Source: Devosia sp. (GTDB taxonomy: Bacteria; Pseudomonadota; Alphaproteobacteria; Rhizobiales; Devosiaceae). From it: a DNA stretch of 64,000 nt. This document shows positions 10,493 through 18,996 of this stretch, in pieces. The position numbers were made by a program, and so were the translations under genes. Each line of letters starts with the position of its first letter. Within the stretch, counting starts at the first letter, position 1. Location: positions 62,001 to 126,000 of the forward strand of contig NZ_JAQGJM010000009.1 in the NCBI RefSeq assembly GCF_028290625.1. The letters are read 5' to 3'. The notes beneath the pieces are model-generated. The model did not search any database and had not been told where the DNA came from. It saw only the letters and a program-made list of their open reading frames with translations.

Positions 10493-11802
10493 TGACCGAT
10501 TCGATGACATCGCGGCTGCGGCCCGTGCAACCCGGCAAGACCACCCTGGTGGCGGTGCTCGATATCGGCTCGACCAAGATTTGTTGCGTCATCGCCCGCC
10601 TGACGCCGCGCGCCGAAGGCAAGGCGCTGCGCGGACGCTCGCACCAGGCTGAGGTGATCGGGTTCGGATATGGACCGTCCTCGGGCGTCAAGAGCGGCGT
10701 CGTCTCCGATATCGAAAAGGCCGAACAGGCGATCCGTTCGGTCGTCGGCATGGCGGAGCGCGCCGCCGGGCTAACGCTGGAATCGGTGATCGTTAATGTG
10801 ACGGCGGGCCGGCTGGGCTCGGAGATGTTCTCTGCGGCGGTGTCGCTGGATGGGCAGGAAGTCGAAAAATCCGACATTCATCGGGTGCTGAAGGCCGTCA
10901 ACGAGCGCAGTGTGCGGCCGGAGCGGTCGATCATCCATGCGCTGCCGATCGGCTATTCGCTGGACGGGCAGAAGGGCATTCGCGATCCCAAAGGGATGGT
11001 CGGCGACCAGCTTGGCGTCGATGTGGCGGTGGTGAGTTCCGAGACGCTGGCGATGCGCAATCTGGAGCTGGTTCTGCATCGGTGCCACCTGCAGATCGAA
11101 GCGCTGATTGCCACGCCCTATGCGTCGGGGCTGGCGGTGCTGGTGGATGACGAGAGCCAGCTTGGCGTGGCCTGCATCGATTTTGGCGGCGCGACGACGA
11201 CGGTGTCGGTCTTTAATGACGGGCATCTTTGCTATGCCGATGCGATCGCCATTGGCGGGCATCACCTGACGCTGGATATCGCGCGGCAGCTCTCTGTGAG
11301 CGTGGCTGACGCGGAACGGTTGAAGACGTTCTATGGCTCGGTGCTGCCGGGTCAGGCGGACGAGCGCGACATGATCTCGATCCAGCCGGTGGGCGCAACG
11401 CATGATGAGGCGCCGGGGCAGGTGGCCCGTTCGGTGCTGACGCGCATCATGCGGCCGCGCATCGAGGAAATCCTCACCGCCATCCGCGATCGGATGCAGG
11501 CGACTGGCATGATGGATGTGTGCGGGCGGCGGTTCGTGTTGACCGGCGGCGCCAGCGAGATGACCGGCCTGCCCGAGGTGGCGCGGCGTATTCTGGCGCG
11601 CAATGTGCGCAATGGGCGGCCGATGGGCATTGCGGGCCTGCCGGAAATGGCCAAGGGCGCGGCGTTTGCCAGCGTGGCGGGCATGCTGATCTATCCGCAG
11701 GTGTGTTCGCAGGAGTATGTCGAGCCGCGCGGCGCGCGCAAATTGACCGGCACGGACGGCTATTTTTCGCGCGTCGGACACTGGCTGCGCACGAGCTTCT
11801 GA
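10489..11802 (+). CDS. ftsA: Cell division protein FtsA
   Basis: Actin-like ATPase that anchors FtsZ filaments to the membrane. It has 437 residues. Nucleotide-binding motifs are LDIGSTK (24-30), the second phosphate loop IDFGGATTT, and TGGASEMTGL near the C-terminus. The C-terminal end (GHWLRTSF) is the expected amphipathic membrane-targeting helix. In-frame ATGs at 10489, 10492 and 10504 leave the start slightly open. ftsZ does not follow directly; six unrelated genes lie between. Confidence 0.97.
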   Translation: MMTDSMTSRLRPVQPGKTTLVAVLDIGSTKICCVIARLTPRAEGKALRGRSHQAEVIGFGYGPSSGVKSGVVSDIEKAEQAIRSVVGMAERAAGLTLESVIVNVTAGRLGSEMFSAAVSLDGQEVEKSDIHRVLKAVNERSVRPERSIIHALPIGYSLDGQKGIRDPKGMVGDQLGVDVAVVSSETLAMRNLELVLHRCHLQIEALIATPYASGLAVLVDDESQLGVACIDFGGATTTVSVFNDGHLCYADAIAIGGHHLTLDIARQLSVSVADAERLKTFYGSVLPGQADERDMISIQPVGATHDEAPGQVARSVLTRIMRPRIEEILTAIRDRMQATGMMDVCGRRFVLTGGASEMTGLPEVARRILARNVRNGRPMGIAGLPEMAKGAAFASVAGMLIYPQVCSQEYVEPRGARKLTGTDGYFSRVGHWLRTSF

Positions 11803-11888
11803 GGGTGGTCAAACCCGCCCTCATTACATTTTGGCAAGGCTGCCGTGCAGCGTCCCCAAGTGCGTTGACAGGCCCGTTGCGCGGGCGC

Positions 11889-11989
11889 ATGACGCGCGCA
11901 GTGGTCCTTCCACTTCAACCCAGAGAAACCCCATGAACCCCGACAGTCGAAGTTGTTCTTCGATCCCATTCGCGGTCCTGCGCGCCTGA
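11889..11989 (+). promoter_or_regulatory. Possible corA leader with two overlapping short ORFs
   Basis: The 239 bp before corA contain two short frames joined by ATGA. The first, 11889-11936, reads MTRAVVLPLQPRETP with three prolines. The second, 11933-11989, reads MNPDSRSCSSIPFAVLRA. Small hairpins are visible: AGTGG with CCACT near 11900, and TCGAAG with CTTCGA near 11947-11963. Proline-containing leader peptides control Mg2+ transporter genes in enterobacteria (corL, mgtL). A similar role here is only an analogy. Confidence 0.3.
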
Positions 11990-12041
11990 CAGCGATGTCG
12001 GCTCGGCGGGACCGTAACCGGTCTTGCCCAGGAGCCTTGCC

Positions 12042-13025
12042 ATGCTGCGCGCATATCAACATCAAACCAATAAACTCATCCAGGTTCCCGTATCCGAGGG
12101 CAGTTTGACCGACGGACTGGTCTGGCTCGACCTGCTCGATCCGACGCCCGAAGAAGACAACCTTGTCGAGTCGATGCTGGGCATCGTCATTCCGACGCAG
12201 GCGGAAATGGAAGAGATCGAGCTGTCGGCCCGGCTCTACAATGAAGACGGCGCCGAGTTCATGACCATGACCGCGCTGTTCAAGCTGGACACCGAGGAGC
12301 CATCCAAGACCCCGGTCACCTTTATTCTCAAGGGCATGACCCTGGTGACGGTGCGCTATGCCGAACCCAAGCCGTTCCTGGCGTTTTTGATGCGGGCACA
12401 AAAGGCCAAGGGCATCATCTGCGGCTCGGGCGAGCAGGTCTTCCTGGGGCTCCTGGAGGCGATGATCGATCGGACCGCCGACGCGCTGGAACGGGTCGGC
12501 TACGAGATCGACCATATTTCGCGCGATGTGTTCCGCAAGAAGAAGTCCAGCGCCAAGCAATTGCAGCAGGATCTGCGCTCGATCATCGAACAGATCGGTG
12601 CCAAGGCCGAATTGCTGACGATGGTACAGGAGAGCCTGGTCAGTATTTCGCGGCTGGCGGCGTTTCACTCGGCGCCCGACGCCCCCACCACCAAGGCCGG
12701 GCGTGAGACACGGCAGTTGATCAAGCTGATCCAGCGCGACGCACTCTCGCTGGGGGAACACGCGCGGACCCTGTCGAGCAAGATCAATTTCTTGCTCGAC
12801 GCTACGCTTGGCCTGATCAATCTGGAGCAGAACCAGATCATCAAGATCTTCTCGGTGGCGGCCGTGGTGTTCCTGCCGCCGACGCTGGTGGCCTCGATCT
12901 ATGGCATGAACTACCAGATCATGCCCGAACTGCAGTGGACCTTCGGCTACCCGTTCGCCCTGGGGCTGATGGTGCTCTCGGCGGTCCTGCCGTATTTCTA
13001 CTTCAAACGGCGCGGCTGGCTCTAA
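12042..13025 (+). CDS. corA: CorA-type magnesium/divalent cation transporter
   Basis: Pentameric inner-membrane Mg2+ (or Co2+/Ni2+) channel. The ATG at 12042 follows CAGGAG at 12030-12035, giving 327 residues; the TTG at 12024 is less likely. A large cytoplasmic N-terminal domain is followed by two C-terminal transmembrane helices. The signature YGMN is at 287-290, and the protein ends in the basic KRRGWL. The gene converges with the nucleotidyltransferase gene, with only 2 bp between stops. It sits unexpectedly between ftsA and ftsZ. Confidence 0.93.
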   Translation: MLRAYQHQTNKLIQVPVSEGSLTDGLVWLDLLDPTPEEDNLVESMLGIVIPTQAEMEEIELSARLYNEDGAEFMTMTALFKLDTEEPSKTPVTFILKGMTLVTVRYAEPKPFLAFLMRAQKAKGIICGSGEQVFLGLLEAMIDRTADALERVGYEIDHISRDVFRKKKSSAKQLQQDLRSIIEQIGAKAELLTMVQESLVSISRLAAFHSAPDAPTTKAGRETRQLIKLIQRDALSLGEHARTLSSKINFLLDATLGLINLEQNQIIKIFSVAAVVFLPPTLVASIYGMNYQIMPELQWTFGYPFALGLMVLSAVLPYFYFKRRGWL

Positions 13026-13027
13026 GC

Positions 13028-13831
13028 CTACCAAGCGCGTCCGGCGGCCTCGCCCAGCGTCAGGCTCAGCCGCCGGCGGGTCGCGGCCTCAAACTCTTCG
13101 GGCCAAGCGATATCCAGTCGCTTGGCCATCGCCCGCGCCCGCGGCATGAATTGGCGGGCAATCTCGAAATTGGCCGCGATCAGTGCGTCGCGCTCCGGTC
13201 CCGGATAGGGCAGGGAGGCGAGCAATTGCATCTGGTCGGGCGGCAGAAGCTTGGATTGATGCAGGATGCCGCCGGGGTCTGGATTGGTCACGTCCTGCAT
13301 CAACAGGGTCGCCAGGTGGTCGCGCAGCATGCCTACGCCCAGCACCATGGTGACATATTCCCGTCTGCCGACGGCGACAGGGATCAGGCCCAGCATGCGG
13401 ATGAATTCGTGGATCAGGTAGTGGACCTTGCCTGGATCAGGCGCCTTGGGCGGCAGGCTGTCGGGTAGCGTGTCGTAGAGACCGTTGCGATCGATCAGTG
13501 GTTTTACGGTATTCTTGGCACGCCGGCCCAGATTGTCGGGCGCAACGATACTGAGGTCGCAGCGTAGCCACTCTTCCGAGACGGCATTGATGATCAGGCC
13601 GCCACGGTTCAACTCGTTCCAGAACACGATTGGGGTGATCGCATGCAACACCTCGCGCCAGCGGGCGGCGAGCGCCGGCTGATCCTCAGGCGCCACCAGC
13701 GCGATCAGGTCGACATCGCTATATTCGTCGGCCGTGCCCCGGCCATAGCTGCCGGCCAGGAACAGAGCATGGATGGCGGGTTCATGCGCCAGGTCCGCTT
13801 GGACGGCGTGGATCAGGTCTTGCTGGTTCAT
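13028..13831 (-). CDS. Nucleotidyltransferase domain protein
   Basis: 267 residues from the ATG whose complement is at 13829-13831. The N-terminal polymerase-beta-like nucleotidyltransferase fold is shown by GSYGRG at 27-32 followed by D39-V-D41, the usual metal-binding pair. The rest is alpha-helical and resembles the helical half of aminoglycoside-type or MNT-like nucleotidyltransferases. No resistance gene is recognised and the substrate is unknown. It is transcribed away from the HxlR gene, with 109 bp between their starts. Confidence 0.75.
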   Translation of the reverse strand: MNQQDLIHAVQADLAHEPAIHALFLAGSYGRGTADEYSDVDLIALVAPEDQPALAARWREVLHAITPIVFWNELNRGGLIINAVSEEWLRCDLSIVAPDNLGRRAKNTVKPLIDRNGLYDTLPDSLPPKAPDPGKVHYLIHEFIRMLGLIPVAVGRREYVTMVLGVGMLRDHLATLLMQDVTNPDPGGILHQSKLLPPDQMQLLASLPYPGPERDALIAANFEIARQFMPRARAMAKRLDIAWPEEFEAATRRRLSLTLGEAAGRAW

Positions 13832-13940
13832 GCCGATCTCCCACGATGCACGCGGTAGAAAGCCACGGCAGGACGGCAATGACAACACCTTGGTGGCCCC
13901 CAATTTTGACCTATATGGGCAAGCGGAGTAGCCTGATGCC

Positions 13941-14333
13941 ATGAGCAAATACATTTTCAAGAATGCCGCGACGCACCTGCCCGAGGATTGCCGGCCGAGC
14001 GGAGAAATCCTGGCGACGCTGGGCGATAAGTGGACGGTGGCGGTCCTGGGCAATCTGTCCAAGGGGCGGGTGCGGTTCTCCGAACTGGAAAACCTGGTCG
14101 AAGGTATTTCGCAGCGCATGCTCACGCTGACCCTGCGCAGCCTGGTGCGGGATGGACTGGTCGCGCGCCGGGTGGCGCCGACAGTCCCGCCAAGGGTCGA
14201 CTATGAACTCACCGAGCGGGCGCAGGGGCTGCTGGAGCCATTGTCCCTGCTGCATGTCTGGGCGACCGGCAATATGGCCGGGATCACCGAATCGCGGCGG
14301 CTGTTCGACGCCGAAGAGAGCGAAAGCGCCTGA
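13941..14333 (+). CDS. HxlR-family winged-helix transcriptional regulator
   Basis: 130-residue DNA-binding protein. The HxlR pattern is clear: the CRPSGEIL and GDKWTVAVLGNL segments at the N-terminus, then RFSELENLVEGISQRMLTLTLRSL as the recognition helices, and PRVDYELTERAQGL as the wing. Such regulators usually control an adjacent redox enzyme. The FMN reductase gene 101 bp downstream is the obvious candidate. The regulon is inferred from position only. Confidence 0.88.
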   Translation: MSKYIFKNAATHLPEDCRPSGEILATLGDKWTVAVLGNLSKGRVRFSELENLVEGISQRMLTLTLRSLVRDGLVARRVAPTVPPRVDYELTERAQGLLEPLSLLHVWATGNMAGITESRRLFDAEESESA

Positions 14334-14434
14334 CGCGCGACAAATTTGTTCGTCCCTAACCAAAAAGTGCCGCCTTGAGGGCGGACGGCCGTTGACCCCA
14401 TTTCCGGGCTGGATCAACCAGCAAGGAAATCAAA

Positions 14435-15064
14435 GTGACCACCAAACCCAAGATCGCCATCATATTGGGCACGACACGACCCACCCGCTTTGCCGACAAG
14501 CCGGCGGAATGGCTGATGAACATTGCCAAGGCACGTGACGATGCGACGTACGAAATCGTCGACTTGCGAGATTATCCCATGCCGTTCTTCGAGGAGGCGG
14601 GGTCGCCGATGTTTGTGCCGCCGCAGAACGCCGTGGCCCTTGCCTGGGGCCGCAAGGTGGCGGAGTTCGATGGCTATATTTTCGTCACCGCGGAATACAA
14701 CCATAGCATGCCAGCTGTGCTGAAGAACGCGCTGGACTATGCGTATGCGGAGTTCGGGCGCAAGCCCGCAACCTTCGTAGCTTATGGCGGCGTTGGCGGG
14801 GCGCGGGCGGTGGAACAATTGCGGCTGGTGGTCGCCGAACTCCATATGACGTCGCTGAAGCATACCGTTCATATCGGGGCGACAGAGTTTGTCGGCATGC
14901 TGATGCAGGGCAAAAGTTTCGCCGATTATCCCTACCTCGACGATGCGGCGAGCATGATGCTCGATCATCTGGCGTGGTGGACCAATACGCTCAGGGCCGG
15001 CCGGGAACTGGCCGCAGTAGAGCCATTCGATCACCAGGCGGCTCTCAAGGCTGCTGGGGCTTAG
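14435..15064 (+). CDS. NADPH-dependent FMN reductase family protein
   Basis: 209 residues starting at GTG 14435 after AAGGAAAT. Flavodoxin-like fold: the FMN phosphate loop is GTTRPTRF at 12-19, and the AEYNHSMP segment is typical of NADPH:quinone or azo/chromate reductase-like proteins. It is probably a cytoplasmic NAD(P)H-dependent flavin or quinone reductase. The gene at 61929-62543 encodes a clear paralogue (shared STRPTRF-type loop, DGYI-AEYN, GGARA blocks). It may be controlled by the upstream HxlR regulator. Confidence 0.88.
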   Translation: MTTKPKIAIILGTTRPTRFADKPAEWLMNIAKARDDATYEIVDLRDYPMPFFEEAGSPMFVPPQNAVALAWGRKVAEFDGYIFVTAEYNHSMPAVLKNALDYAYAEFGRKPATFVAYGGVGGARAVEQLRLVVAELHMTSLKHTVHIGATEFVGMLMQGKSFADYPYLDDAASMMLDHLAWWTNTLRAGRELAAVEPFDHQAALKAAGA

Positions 15065-15174
15065 AGCTGGCTCCAGACGGGCGAGATCGTCACCCTCGGG
15101 CTGATCCGGGGGTGACGAGCAGTGGTTTTCCTCGGCCGCGCAGATAAAGTGAGGCCTCCAATCGGGAGGTAAAA

Positions 15175-15498
15175 ATGCCGGTCATCGAAGCCGATAGTGG
15201 CGTGGTTACGCATATCAACGTGTTCACCGTGTCGCCTGCCAACCAACAGGCTCTGGTGGAGGCGCTGACCGAGACGGTACAGGCGGCAAGCACAGTGCCG
15301 GGGTGGATTTCGGCCAGCATTCACAAGAGCTTCGACGGGACCAAGGTGGTCAACTACGTGCAGTTTGAGAGCCATGAAGCGGCGCAGGCGGTCACGCGGC
15401 ACCTGATGGCGAAGGGGTTGATCCAGCGCAATACCCAGCTCGGCCGCGTCGAGCCGGGTCAATATGCGGTAGCCTATGCCATTCAGGCGCCCGCGTAG
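15175..15498 (+). CDS. Antibiotic biosynthesis monooxygenase (ABM) domain protein
   Basis: 107 residues from ATG 15175 after GGGAGG. Ferredoxin-like dimeric alpha-beta barrel fold of the ABM family (THINVFTVSPANQQALVEAL, PGWISASIHKSFDG). Members degrade quinones or haem, or have unknown roles. It follows the FMN reductase by 110 bp, so a quinone or aromatic redox context is plausible. Its 3' end overlaps the convergent VOC gene by 16 bases. Confidence 0.8.
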   Translation: MPVIEADSGVVTHINVFTVSPANQQALVEALTETVQAASTVPGWISASIHKSFDGTKVVNYVQFESHEAAQAVTRHLMAKGLIQRNTQLGRVEPGQYAVAYAIQAPA

Positions 15499-15944
15499 GC
15501 CTTCTGCAGGTCGGCGACGACGAGCTTGTGCATTTTCAGCATTGCCTGCATGGCGCGGTCGCGGCCGGCGGCGTCGGAACCGCCGAGGGTTTCAAACAAT
15601 TGCTTGGGCACGATCTGCCAGGACAGGCCGAACTTGTCCTTGAGCCAGCCGCACATGCTTTCCTCGCCGCCATCGGCGGTCATGGTGCTCCAGAAGTAGT
15701 CCACCTCCGCCTGGTCGGCACAGGTGACGAAGAACGAGACGGACTCATTGAACTTGAATTGAGGGCCGCCATTGAGCGCCATGAACTTCTGGCCCTCAAG
15801 CTCGAACTCGGCGGTGAAGGCCGGCTTGTCGGGCGCCGAGCGGTTGATGTTGGTGACCTTGGCGTTCTTGAAGGTCTTGGTGTAAAATTCGATGGCTTCA
15901 TCGATACGGTCGTCGAACCACAGGCAGGGCTTGATTGAGGTCAT
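15483..15944 (-). CDS. PhnB-like VOC-superfamily protein
   Basis: 153 residues; start at 15944 preceded by GAGGAG on the minus strand. The sequence MTSIKPCLWFDDRIDEAIEF is typical of the glyoxalase/bleomycin-type fold PhnB proteins (sometimes called 3-demethylubiquinone methyltransferase-like). Metal ligands and substrate are not assignable. It has its own promoter with repeats (15981-16034). Related genes often sit in ArsR-controlled operons, but no arsR is in the window. Confidence 0.82.
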   Translation of the reverse strand: MTSIKPCLWFDDRIDEAIEFYTKTFKNAKVTNINRSAPDKPAFTAEFELEGQKFMALNGGPQFKFNESVSFFVTCADQAEVDYFWSTMTADGGEESMCGWLKDKFGLSWQIVPKQLFETLGGSDAAGRDRAMQAMLKMHKLVVADLQKAYAGA

Positions 15945-15980
15945 AGTCGTCTCCTCGGGTTGGGCGTTTGCGTCGTTTAG

Positions 15981-16034
15981 AACCAATTGGTTATATGACT
16001 ATATGGTTATGTACCGGGCGACGACGACCGTCAA
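15981..16034 (-). promoter_or_regulatory. Promoter with operator-like repeats for the VOC gene
   Basis: On the minus strand a -35 box TTGACG (complement of 16029-16034) and a -10-like CATAAC (16006-16011) are 17 bp apart. Overlapping and following the -10 are two copies of ATAACC (complement of GGTTAT at 16005-16010 and 15989-15994) and the palindrome AACCAATTGGTT (15981-15992). This is the layout expected of a repressor site, possibly for an unlinked ArsR-type regulator. Confidence 0.5.
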
Positions 16035-16066
16035 CCCATATTTTCGGCCGTTTGGGGTGTGTCATG

Positions 16067-16154
16067 GTTAACGCAGGGTAAGCGAAACGTTTCCTTGTGT
16101 CGCAAATTGCGGTCACGTTAACGCCTGAGGGACAATTGTTAGGCTGGAGTTAAC
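16067..16154. promoter_or_regulatory. ftsZ upstream region with three GTTAAC sites
   Basis: The 257 bp between the divergent VOC gene and ftsZ contain GTTAAC at 16067-16072, 16117-16122 and 16149-16154. TTAAC is the core of CtrA half-sites in alphaproteobacteria, where ftsZ is often cell-cycle controlled. A full TTAA-N7-TTAA site is not present, so this is only a candidate regulatory region. Confidence 0.35.
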
Positions 16155-16201
16155 GAATAGCGGGGTAAATCTTTACCAACCACGCCACTATGAGGCCCTC
16201 C

Positions 16202-17860
16202 ATGACCATCAACCTGACGATTCCGGATATTCAGGAACTCAAGCCCCGCATTACCGTATTCGGGTGCGGTGGTGCTGGCGGCAACGCCGTCAACAACATG
16301 ATCGAGTCCGGCCTCGAAGGCGTCGACTTCGTTGTCGCCAATACGGACGCGCAGGCACTGGCCCTGAGCAAGGCGCCGCGGATCATTCAGCTCGGTGTCG
16401 GTGTTACCGAAGGCCTGGGCGCCGGCTCGCATCCTGAAGTGGGTCGCGCGGCGGCAGAGGAGAGCTGGGACGAGATCAACGATCACCTCAGCGGCTCGCA
16501 TATGGTGTTCATCACCGCGGGCATGGGCGGCGGCACGGGTACGGGCGCAGCACCTGTCGTGGCCCGCGCGGCTCGCGAGCAGGGCATCCTGACGGTTGGC
16601 GTGGTCACCAAGCCGTTCAACTTCGAAGGCAATCGCCGCGCTCGTCTGGCCGAAGATGGCATCGATGAACTGCATCGCCACGTCGATACGCTGATCGTCA
16701 TTCCGAACCAGAACCTGTTCCGCGTCGCCAACGAGAAGACCACCTTTGCCGACGCTTTCGCGATGGCCGACCAGGTGCTGTTCTCCGGCGTCGCTTGCAT
16801 CACCGACCTGATGGTCAAGGAAGGCCTCATCAACCTCGACTTCGCCGACGTGCGCGCCGTGATGCGCGGCATGGGCAAGGCGATGATGGGTACCGGCGAA
16901 GCATCGGGCGAAGATCGTGCCCGCCACGCTGCCGAAGCCGCCATTGCCAATCCGCTGCTCGACGACGTGTCGATGCAGGGTGCACGCGGCCTGTTGATCT
17001 CGATCACCGGTGGTCCCGACCTGACCCTTTATGAAGTCGATGAAGCGGCCAGCCGTATCCGCGAGGAAGTCGACGCCGACGCCAATATCATCCTGGGCGC
17101 TACCTATGACCCAAGCCTGACCGGCACGATCCGCGTGTCTGTCGTGGCCACGGGTACCGACGCCGCCATGGTGCAGGCGCTGGAGCCGGCCAAGCCGCAT
17201 GCCTCGCGCACGCCGCTTTCGGTCAAGCGCCACGTTCCGGTGGAACCGACCCGCGTCGCCATGGAACGCGCCGCGATGACGACACCGCTGGAAATCGAAC
17301 ATCAGGTGGAAGCGGCGGTTGCCGAGGCCTTCGCGTTCGAGCAGCCGGCGCAGGCCTCCAGCTATGGCCATGAGGACGACGGCGTGTTCGTCGAGCCCTA
17401 CATTCCTGCCGTTGATTCGAATTACGAGCACGAAGAGATCGCTCAGGTCGAAGAACAGCCGGTGCCAAGCGTTTATGTGCCCTCCAATGCCGCTCGCCCC
17501 GAAGGTCAGCGTCGGATGCCGCGTACCGAGGAGCTGCCGATTGTTGCGCGCCGGTCACAGGAAGCGCAGGAACGTCAGGAGGTCGAGCCGCGCAATGCTC
17601 GTGCTTTGTTCAAGCGTCTGGCCTCAAATGTTGGTCTCAATCTGGGCCAGCAGGCCGCGGCGAAGGACGAAACCAGCTACTCCAGCGCCGACGACGCAGC
17701 AGCGCGCAGTGCAATTGAAGCAAGCAGCGTAAGGGGTTCGCAGGTTCGGCCCCCGGTTGATGGGGCTGCGGGCGGGCTTGATGCGCAGGGTCGCCAGCCG
17801 GCACCCGCACCACAAAAAGACCACCTCGAAATCCCCGCTTTCCTGCGTAAGCACGGTTAA
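16202..17860 (+). CDS. ftsZ: Cell division GTPase FtsZ
   Basis: Tubulin-like GTPase forming the division ring. ATG 16202 is chosen because GAGG stands 6 bases upstream; the in-frame ATG at 16190 has no ribosome site. The protein has 552 residues, far longer than the 383 of E. coli FtsZ. The GTP loop GGGTGTG is at 109-115. After the globular domain (about 1-320) comes a roughly 220-residue acidic, disordered linker, then the conserved C-terminal peptide [11 protein letters not shown] that binds FtsA and other partners. Long linkers are usual in Hyphomicrobiales. It is separated from ftsA and closed by a terminator. Confidence 0.98.
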   Translation: MTINLTIPDIQELKPRITVFGCGGAGGNAVNNMIESGLEGVDFVVANTDAQALALSKAPRIIQLGVGVTEGLGAGSHPEVGRAAAEESWDEINDHLSGSHMVFITAGMGGGTGTGAAPVVARAAREQGILTVGVVTKPFNFEGNRRARLAEDGIDELHRHVDTLIVIPNQNLFRVANEKTTFADAFAMADQVLFSGVACITDLMVKEGLINLDFADVRAVMRGMGKAMMGTGEASGEDRARHAAEAAIANPLLDDVSMQGARGLLISITGGPDLTLYEVDEAASRIREEVDADANIILGATYDPSLTGTIRVSVVATGTDAAMVQALEPAKPHASRTPLSVKRHVPVEPTRVAMERAAMTTPLEIEHQVEAAVAEAFAFEQPAQASSYGHEDDGVFVEPYIPAVDSNYEHEEIAQVEEQPVPSVYVPSNAARPEGQRRMPRTEELPIVARRSQEAQERQEVEPRNARALFKRLASNVGLNLGQQAAAKDETSYSSADDAAARSAIEASSVRGSQVRPPVDGAAGGLDAQGRQPAPAPQKDHLEIPAFLRKHG

Positions 17861-17889
17861 GGGCTGCTATCCCAAACGTTGAAACATTG

Positions 17890-17920
17890 CTCGGTGCGGC
17901 TTCCGCACCGAGTTTTTTTT
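17890..17920 (+). terminator. Rho-independent terminator of ftsZ
   Basis: A perfect 10-bp stem, CTCGGTGCGG (17890-17899) with CCGCACCGAG (17903-17912), three-base loop CTT, then eight T (17913-17920). It lies 29 bp after the ftsZ stop and isolates ftsZ from lpxC. Confidence 0.93.
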
Positions 17921-17970
17921 GGATAACACTTTCGTCGCGCAAACTGGGCTGGGCCGGAGTTCTTTCGAGT

Positions 17971-18927
17971 ATGCAGAATATGACAACGCGCCAGCGCACC
18001 CTTGCTGCCGCGATTAGCTTTGCCGGATACGGCGTTCATAGTGGGCAGCCGGTAACCCTGACGCTTAGCCCCGCCCCCACTGACAGCGGCTATCTGATCA
18101 GCCGTGATCTGGGCGAGGGCCGCAGAACCGCCCCGGTCGCTGTCCATTTTTCCCGGATCACCCGCACCACGCTGTGCACCACGCTTGACCTTGGCGACAG
18201 CGTATCGGTCGCCACCATTGAGCACGTGACCTCGGCGCTCTCTGGCATGGGCGTGGACAATGCCCTGATCACCGTCGACGGCGGGGAATGCCCCATTCTC
18301 GATGGTAGCGCGCGACCATTTGCCGAAGCCATCCTGCATGTGGGCCTCGAAATCCAGCCGGCGCAACGCAAATTCCTCAAGATCATGCGCGCCGTCACAG
18401 TGCGCAACAACGACGCCTTTGCGGCGCTTGAGCCCTATAACGGGCGCGCGCTGGACCTTGAGATCGATTTCGACTCCAAGGTCATTGGCCGCCAGCGCAT
18501 GATCTTCGACTGGACGCCGCGCCGCTATTACGACGATGTTTCCAGCGCCCGCACTTTCGGCTTCGTGCGCGACGCCAAGGCCCTGCGCCAGGCCGGCTAT
18601 GCGCTGGGCTCCAGCCTCGACAATTCCATCACCGTGCATGAGGACCGCATCCTCAATCCGGGCGGGTTGCGCTATGAGGACGAATTCGTGCGCCACAAGC
18701 TGCTCGATGCGATCGGCGATCTGTCGCTGGGCGGGCTGCCGATCTGGGGCCGATTCCGCTCCTACAAGGGCGGGCACGCCCTCAATGCCCATGTCCTCAG
18801 CGGTCTCTTCTCCAGCGATGCCAACTATGAAATAGTGAACGCCGAGGACCTGCCGCTGGAGTTCGATAGTTTCGACGACCAGCCGGAAGGTCTGGAGATC
18901 CGTCACTATCTGCGGTCGGTGGGCTGA
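17971..18927 (+). CDS. lpxC: UDP-3-O-acyl-N-acetylglucosamine deacetylase
   Basis: Zinc deacetylase that commits to lipid A synthesis. ATG 17971 gives 318 residues, the usual length; open frame upstream runs into the ftsZ terminator. Motifs are GYGVHSG (19-25), IEHVTSAL with zinc ligand H85, GGECPILDGSA, and the second zinc segment RHKLLDAIGDL. It must have its own promoter in the short gap after the ftsZ terminator. The ftsZ-lpxC order is standard. Confidence 0.97.
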   Translation: MQNMTTRQRTLAAAISFAGYGVHSGQPVTLTLSPAPTDSGYLISRDLGEGRRTAPVAVHFSRITRTTLCTTLDLGDSVSVATIEHVTSALSGMGVDNALITVDGGECPILDGSARPFAEAILHVGLEIQPAQRKFLKIMRAVTVRNNDAFAALEPYNGRALDLEIDFDSKVIGRQRMIFDWTPRRYYDDVSSARTFGFVRDAKALRQAGYALGSSLDNSITVHEDRILNPGGLRYEDEFVRHKLLDAIGDLSLGGLPIWGRFRSYKGGHALNAHVLSGLFSSDANYEIVNAEDLPLEFDSFDDQPEGLEIRHYLRSVG

Positions 18928-18996
18928 CCGGCCGTCATGGCGCGGCCACAGTTTTGATCCAATTGAACTTTAGGCCGCAGCCCTTATGCGGTTCTT

